A DNA stretch of 10,014 nucleotides, taken from contig JBEDND010000071.1 in assembly GCA_041170785.1 (NCBI GenBank), forward strand, positions 1-10,014. The letters are read 5' to 3'. Origin of the DNA: REEB481 sp041170785 (GTDB taxonomy: Bacteria > Bacteroidota > Bacteroidia > NS11-12g > UBA955). This document shows positions 7,643 to 10,014 of the stretch, in pieces (position 1 is the stretch's first letter; each line of letters opens with the position of its first letter). Both the position numbers and the translations under genes were made by a program. The notes beneath the pieces are model-generated. The model saw only the letters and a list, made by a program, of their open reading frames with translations. It made no database searches and was not told the DNA's origin.

Positions 7643-8659
7643 ATGACGGTAAAACTGGGAATCATCGGACTGGGCTACTGGGGCCCTAACCTTGTGCGCA
7701 ACTTTGCTCAGGCTGCAGGCGGGCAGCTGATTGCAGTTTCAGACCTTGATGAAGGAAGACGGAATCGCATTTCCTCCCAATACCCCGGGCTTCAGTGTTT
7801 TGCGGATGCCGATGAACTCATCCTACGTCCGGATATAGACGCGGTGGTGATTGCCACACCTATTCATACCCATTATCAGTTGGCCAAGCAGGCGCTGCTG
7901 GCTGGAAAACACGTGCTGGTGGAAAAGCCATTGGCTACCTCGGCTGCAGAAGTTCAGGAACTTATGGTTCTTGCTGCCCAAAAAGGTTTGCTGCTGATGG
8001 TTGACCATACCTTTCTTTACACCGGAGCAGTACAGAAAATCAAGACCCTGGTGGAACAAGGTGAGTTGGGTACGCTCAACTATTTCGACAGTACCCGAAT
8101 CAATCTGGGCTTATTCAATCCCAACTGGAGCGTAATTTGGGATCTTGCGGTTCATGACCTGAGCATCTTTTTCTACATCACCGGCGGGAAAAAGCCTGTT
8201 TCTGTGTCTGCTGTGGGCCAAAGCCATACAGCAATGGGTATTGAAGACCTGGCCTATACAACTTTGTTTTTTGAAGACGGCATGATTGCCCACATTGCAT
8301 CTTCCTGGATTTCACCGGTGAAAATCAGAAAAACCTTGATTGGAGGTACCAAAAAGATGGTCATTTACGACGATGTGGAGCCAACGGAAAAAATCAAAAT
8401 TTACGACAGCGGATTTACGGTGCGAAGTCCGGAGGAAATGCATCGTTGGCTGGTGGATTATCGCTTCGGCGACATCTTCATTCCCAAGCTCGAACAAAAG
8501 GAGGCGCTGAGTGGCGTGGCTCAGGATTTTATACATTGCATCAAAACAGGCGAAACACCGCTGTCGAGTGCACAGCTCGGACTTCAGGTTGTGGCGGTGA
8601 TGGAAGCGGCGCAGGAAAGCATCCGCAAGCAGGGTGCACCAGTGCCGCTCAACATGTAA
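7643..8659 (+). CDS. Gfo/Idh/MocA family NAD(P)-dependent sugar oxidoreductase (WbpB/WlbA-like)
   Basis: This 338-residue cytoplasmic dehydrogenase has an N-terminal Rossmann fold. The dinucleotide loop G-L-G-Y-W-G is at 9-14, an acidic S-D-L-D at 33-36 follows the second strand, and A-T-P-I-H-T-H is at 71-77. The family hallmark E-K-P-L (94-97) supplies the conserved lysine at 95. The C-terminal domain contains W-D-L-A-V-H-D-L-S-I (166-175), with Asp and His where the active site of sugar-nucleotide 3-dehydrogenases lies. The neighbouring WbpD/WlbB-like acetyltransferase suggests that it oxidises C3 of a UDP-HexNAc or UDP-HexNAcA, as WbpB/WlbA do. This is inferred from context; other sugar substrates are possible. 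The frame is open from an ATG at 7598, but the Rossmann strand begins right after the ATG at 7643, so that start is chosen. It begins a plus-strand sugar gene run; the next gene starts 60 bp downstream. Confidence 0.9.
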   Translation: MTVKLGIIGLGYWGPNLVRNFAQAAGGQLIAVSDLDEGRRNRISSQYPGLQCFADADELILRPDIDAVVIATPIHTHYQLAKQALLAGKHVLVEKPLATSAAEVQELMVLAAQKGLLLMVDHTFLYTGAVQKIKTLVEQGELGTLNYFDSTRINLGLFNPNWSVIWDLAVHDLSIFFYITGGKKPVSVSAVGQSHTAMGIEDLAYTTLFFEDGMIAHIASSWISPVKIRKTLIGGTKKMVIYDDVEPTEKIKIYDSGFTVRSPEEMHRWLVDYRFGDIFIPKLEQKEALSGVAQDFIHCIKTGETPLSSAQLGLQVVAVMEAAQESIRKQGAPVPLNM

Positions 8660-8719
8660 GTTTGTTTGCGAGGTTAAGTGCTTTTTCGCACAATTTGCTT
8701 TTTTTTGTTGCCACACATC

Positions 8720-9223
8720 ATGCCTGAAATCATCAATATTGACAATCCCACACAAAAAATTGTGAACGTAAGCGTTGGGGAAGGAGTACGCATTTTTCAC
8801 TTTGTGAATCTATACGGATGCAGCTTAGGCGATGGTACCAAAGTAGGACCGTTTACGGAAATCCAAAAAGGTGTACAAATTGGAAAAAACTGCAAAATTT
8901 CCAGTCATTCGTTCATTTGTGACGGCGTAACCATTGAAGATGAAGTGTTTATTGGTCATGGGGTGATGTTCATCAACGACATGTTTCCCCGCAGCACCAA
9001 TGAAGATGGAAGCGTGAAAACAGAGTCTGACTGGAAGCTGGAAACAACCTATATTGAAAAGAGAGCTGCCATTGGAACCAACGCCACCATACTTGCCGGC
9101 GTGCGCATCGGTGCCGGCGCTTTGGTGGGTGCAGGAAGTGTGGTTACCAAAGATGTTCCGCCCATGACCAAAGTTGCAGGAAACCCTGCCCGGGTAATCG
9201 GTAAAGTGGGTAAGGATGAGTAA
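8720..9223 (+). CDS. Hexapeptide-repeat acetyltransferase (WbpD/WlbB-like, UDP-3-amino-sugar N-acetyltransferase)
   Basis: This 167-residue protein is built of isoleucine/valine-led hexapeptide repeats that form a left-handed beta helix (about residues 18-75 and 110-146). It ends in the standard G-A-G-S-V-V-T-K-D-V-P and A-G-N-P-A-R-V-I-G of this class, so it should be a trimeric acetyl-CoA-dependent enzyme. The loop between the two helix parts holds V-F-I-G-H-G-V-M-F-I-N-D-M-F-P-R (76-91), characteristic of the WbpD/WlbB group, which acetylates the 3-amino group of UDP-GlcNAc3NA. The asparagine of the F-I-N-D motif (about 86) corresponds to a residue implicated in substrate binding in that group, as I recall it. 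The frame extends to a GTG at 8678, but the ATG at 8720 gives the family N-terminus. The preceding 60 bp contain a T8 run (8699-8706) and no clear promoter or terminator. Its end overlaps the next gene by 8 bp. Exact substrate is inferred. Confidence 0.9.
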   Translation: MPEIINIDNPTQKIVNVSVGEGVRIFHFVNLYGCSLGDGTKVGPFTEIQKGVQIGKNCKISSHSFICDGVTIEDEVFIGHGVMFINDMFPRSTNEDGSVKTESDWKLETTYIEKRAAIGTNATILAGVRIGAGALVGAGSVVTKDVPPMTKVAGNPARVIGKVGKDE

Positions 9224-9947
9224 CAAAGTCCATCAAAGCTGGACATTGGGCATCATGTGCTACAATGAATCCGGCAATATTGAACAGGTGGTAAGATCCA
9301 CCTATCAAACCGCTTCCCGGCTTGCCGCTGATTTTGAGGTTTTGGTGGTGGACGACGGCAGCGCTGATGACTCCGTTGCCATTTTGAAAAAGCTGAAGGC
9401 CGGGGAGTTTCCCGCATTATTGATTGTAGAGCACGGCAAAAACCAGGGAATTGGCGCGGCGCTGCGTTCCATTTATTTCAACGCCTCCAAAGACGTTGTT
9501 GTTGCTTTGCCCGGCGACGGGCAATTTGATACCGATGAGTTGCTTGCTTATCCGTACATCGCCATGCGCACCGTGGTAAGTTTTTACCGGGTTGAAAATA
9601 CCTCATATAGCGTATTTCGAAATGGGTTGAGTTGGGCCAATAAAACGCTTAACCGCCTGTTGCTGGGCATGGAACTTCGCGATGTGAACTGGATTTTGGT
9701 ATTCCGCACAGATGACCTCCGTGACTTGGATTTGAAGATGCACAGCAGCATCGTTACCAGTGAAATTTGCAGTAAGTTGCGGTCTAAGGGTTGGAGGTTT
9801 CTGGAAGTGCAGTCAAGATATCTGCCCAGAAAAGCGGGTAAAAGCAGGGGCGCATCGTTAAAAACCATTTACCGTGCAGCGCGTGAGTTGTTGAAGTTGT
9901 TTGTTGTCTATCGCCTGTTCCGACTCAGGCTGCGGCCGGCTTCCTGA
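9216..9947 (+). CDS. Family 2 glycosyltransferase (DPM1/undecaprenyl-phosphate-sugar-synthase-like GT-A fold)
   Basis: This 243-residue protein has a single GT-A domain. The N-terminal strand and C-Y-N-E-S-G-N-I (15-22) form the nucleotide-binding start. V-V-D-D-G-S-A-D-D-S (44-53) holds the conserved aspartates. L-P-G-D-G-Q-F-D (98-105) stands at the usual D-x-D metal site and matches the P-G-D-G-Q variant seen in DPM-like members. Later parts fit this branch as well: an R-D-V-N-W stretch, F-R-T-D-D-L, and a C-terminal basic R-Y-L-P-R-K-A-G-K-S (201-210) resembling the R-x-x-G-x-S end motif. There is no clear membrane segment, so it is likely cytoplasmic or peripheral, transferring a nucleotide sugar to a lipid carrier or a growing glycan. 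Donor and acceptor cannot be told. The ATG at 9216 overlaps the acetyltransferase stop (9221-9223) by 8 bp, indicating coupled translation and a shared role in polysaccharide synthesis. Confidence 0.9.
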   Translation: MSNKVHQSWTLGIMCYNESGNIEQVVRSTYQTASRLAADFEVLVVDDGSADDSVAILKKLKAGEFPALLIVEHGKNQGIGAALRSIYFNASKDVVVALPGDGQFDTDELLAYPYIAMRTVVSFYRVENTSYSVFRNGLSWANKTLNRLLLGMELRDVNWILVFRTDDLRDLDLKMHSSIVTSEICSKLRSKGWRFLEVQSRYLPRKAGKSRGASLKTIYRAARELLKLFVVYRLFRLRLRPAS

Positions 9948-10014
9948 ATCTTGCGTTTCAATCAAGAAAGGAACTGGCATTTGTTCCGATATTTGCCCAC
10001 AATATGAATGTGCC

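Noticed and set aside
8657..8664. TAAGTTTG, an exact match to the -7 consensus, just before the acetyltransferase gene
   Set aside because: It overlaps the dehydrogenase stop codon, has no -33 element at the right distance, and a match of this kind is expected several times per 10 kb by chance.
9970..9987. Possible hairpin (GGAAC ... GTTCC, 8-nt loop) after the family 2 glycosyltransferase gene
   Set aside because: The stem is only 5 bp with no T-tract after it, so it does not qualify as an intrinsic terminator.
10004..10014. ATG near the right edge as the start of a next gene
   Set aside because: Only four codons are visible, which is too little to support a gene.

Overview
The window looks like the chromosome of a member of the Bacteroidota with a mid-range GC content. 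This is inferred from gene content (a multi-repeat DUF349 protein, a GT-C glycosyltransferase with a TPR tail), from the weak Shine-Dalgarno sequences before most starts, and from one TAnnTTTG-type -7 element. No rRNA, tRNA, CRISPR array, insertion sequence or phage gene was recognised. Eight protein-coding genes fill almost all of the sequence; the leftmost runs off the window edge.

Left block (1-3676, minus strand): a tight four-gene run that reads right to left. It encodes a 614-residue DUF349 repeat protein, a class I SAM-dependent methyltransferase, a hotdog-fold acyl-CoA thioesterase, and the first 220 residues of a YihY/BrkB-family membrane protein. The junctions are an 8-bp overlap, a 4-bp gap and a 10-bp overlap, so co-transcription is likely. 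The genes share no obvious pathway. A 135-bp divergent spacer separates this block from exodeoxyribonuclease III (xth, plus strand, 3812-4579), a DNA repair enzyme with all its catalytic motifs.

Middle (4589-7387, minus strand): one very large gene, converging on xth with only 9 bp between the stops. It encodes a polytopic GT-C-type glycosyltransferase of about 932 residues. It carries an unrecognised N-terminal domain of about 180 residues before the first membrane segment, and a periplasmic plus TPR region at the C-terminus. An A8 tract lies within its first 16 codons.

Right block (7643-9947, plus strand): a Gfo/Idh/MocA sugar dehydrogenase, a left-handed beta-helix acetyltransferase of the WbpD/WlbB type, and a family 2 glycosyltransferase that overlaps the acetyltransferase gene by 8 bp. 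The first two fit two steps of UDP-2,3-diacetamido-sugar synthesis (3-oxidation and 3-N-acetylation). The aminotransferase expected between these steps is not in the window. The block looks like the left end of a surface polysaccharide or O-antigen locus that continues to the right.

I found no clearly new system. The best candidates for a second look are the N-terminal domain of the large glycosyltransferase, homopolymer tracts inside two coding regions, a small ORF whose stop overlaps the dehydrogenase start, and the five-fold DUF349 repeat.
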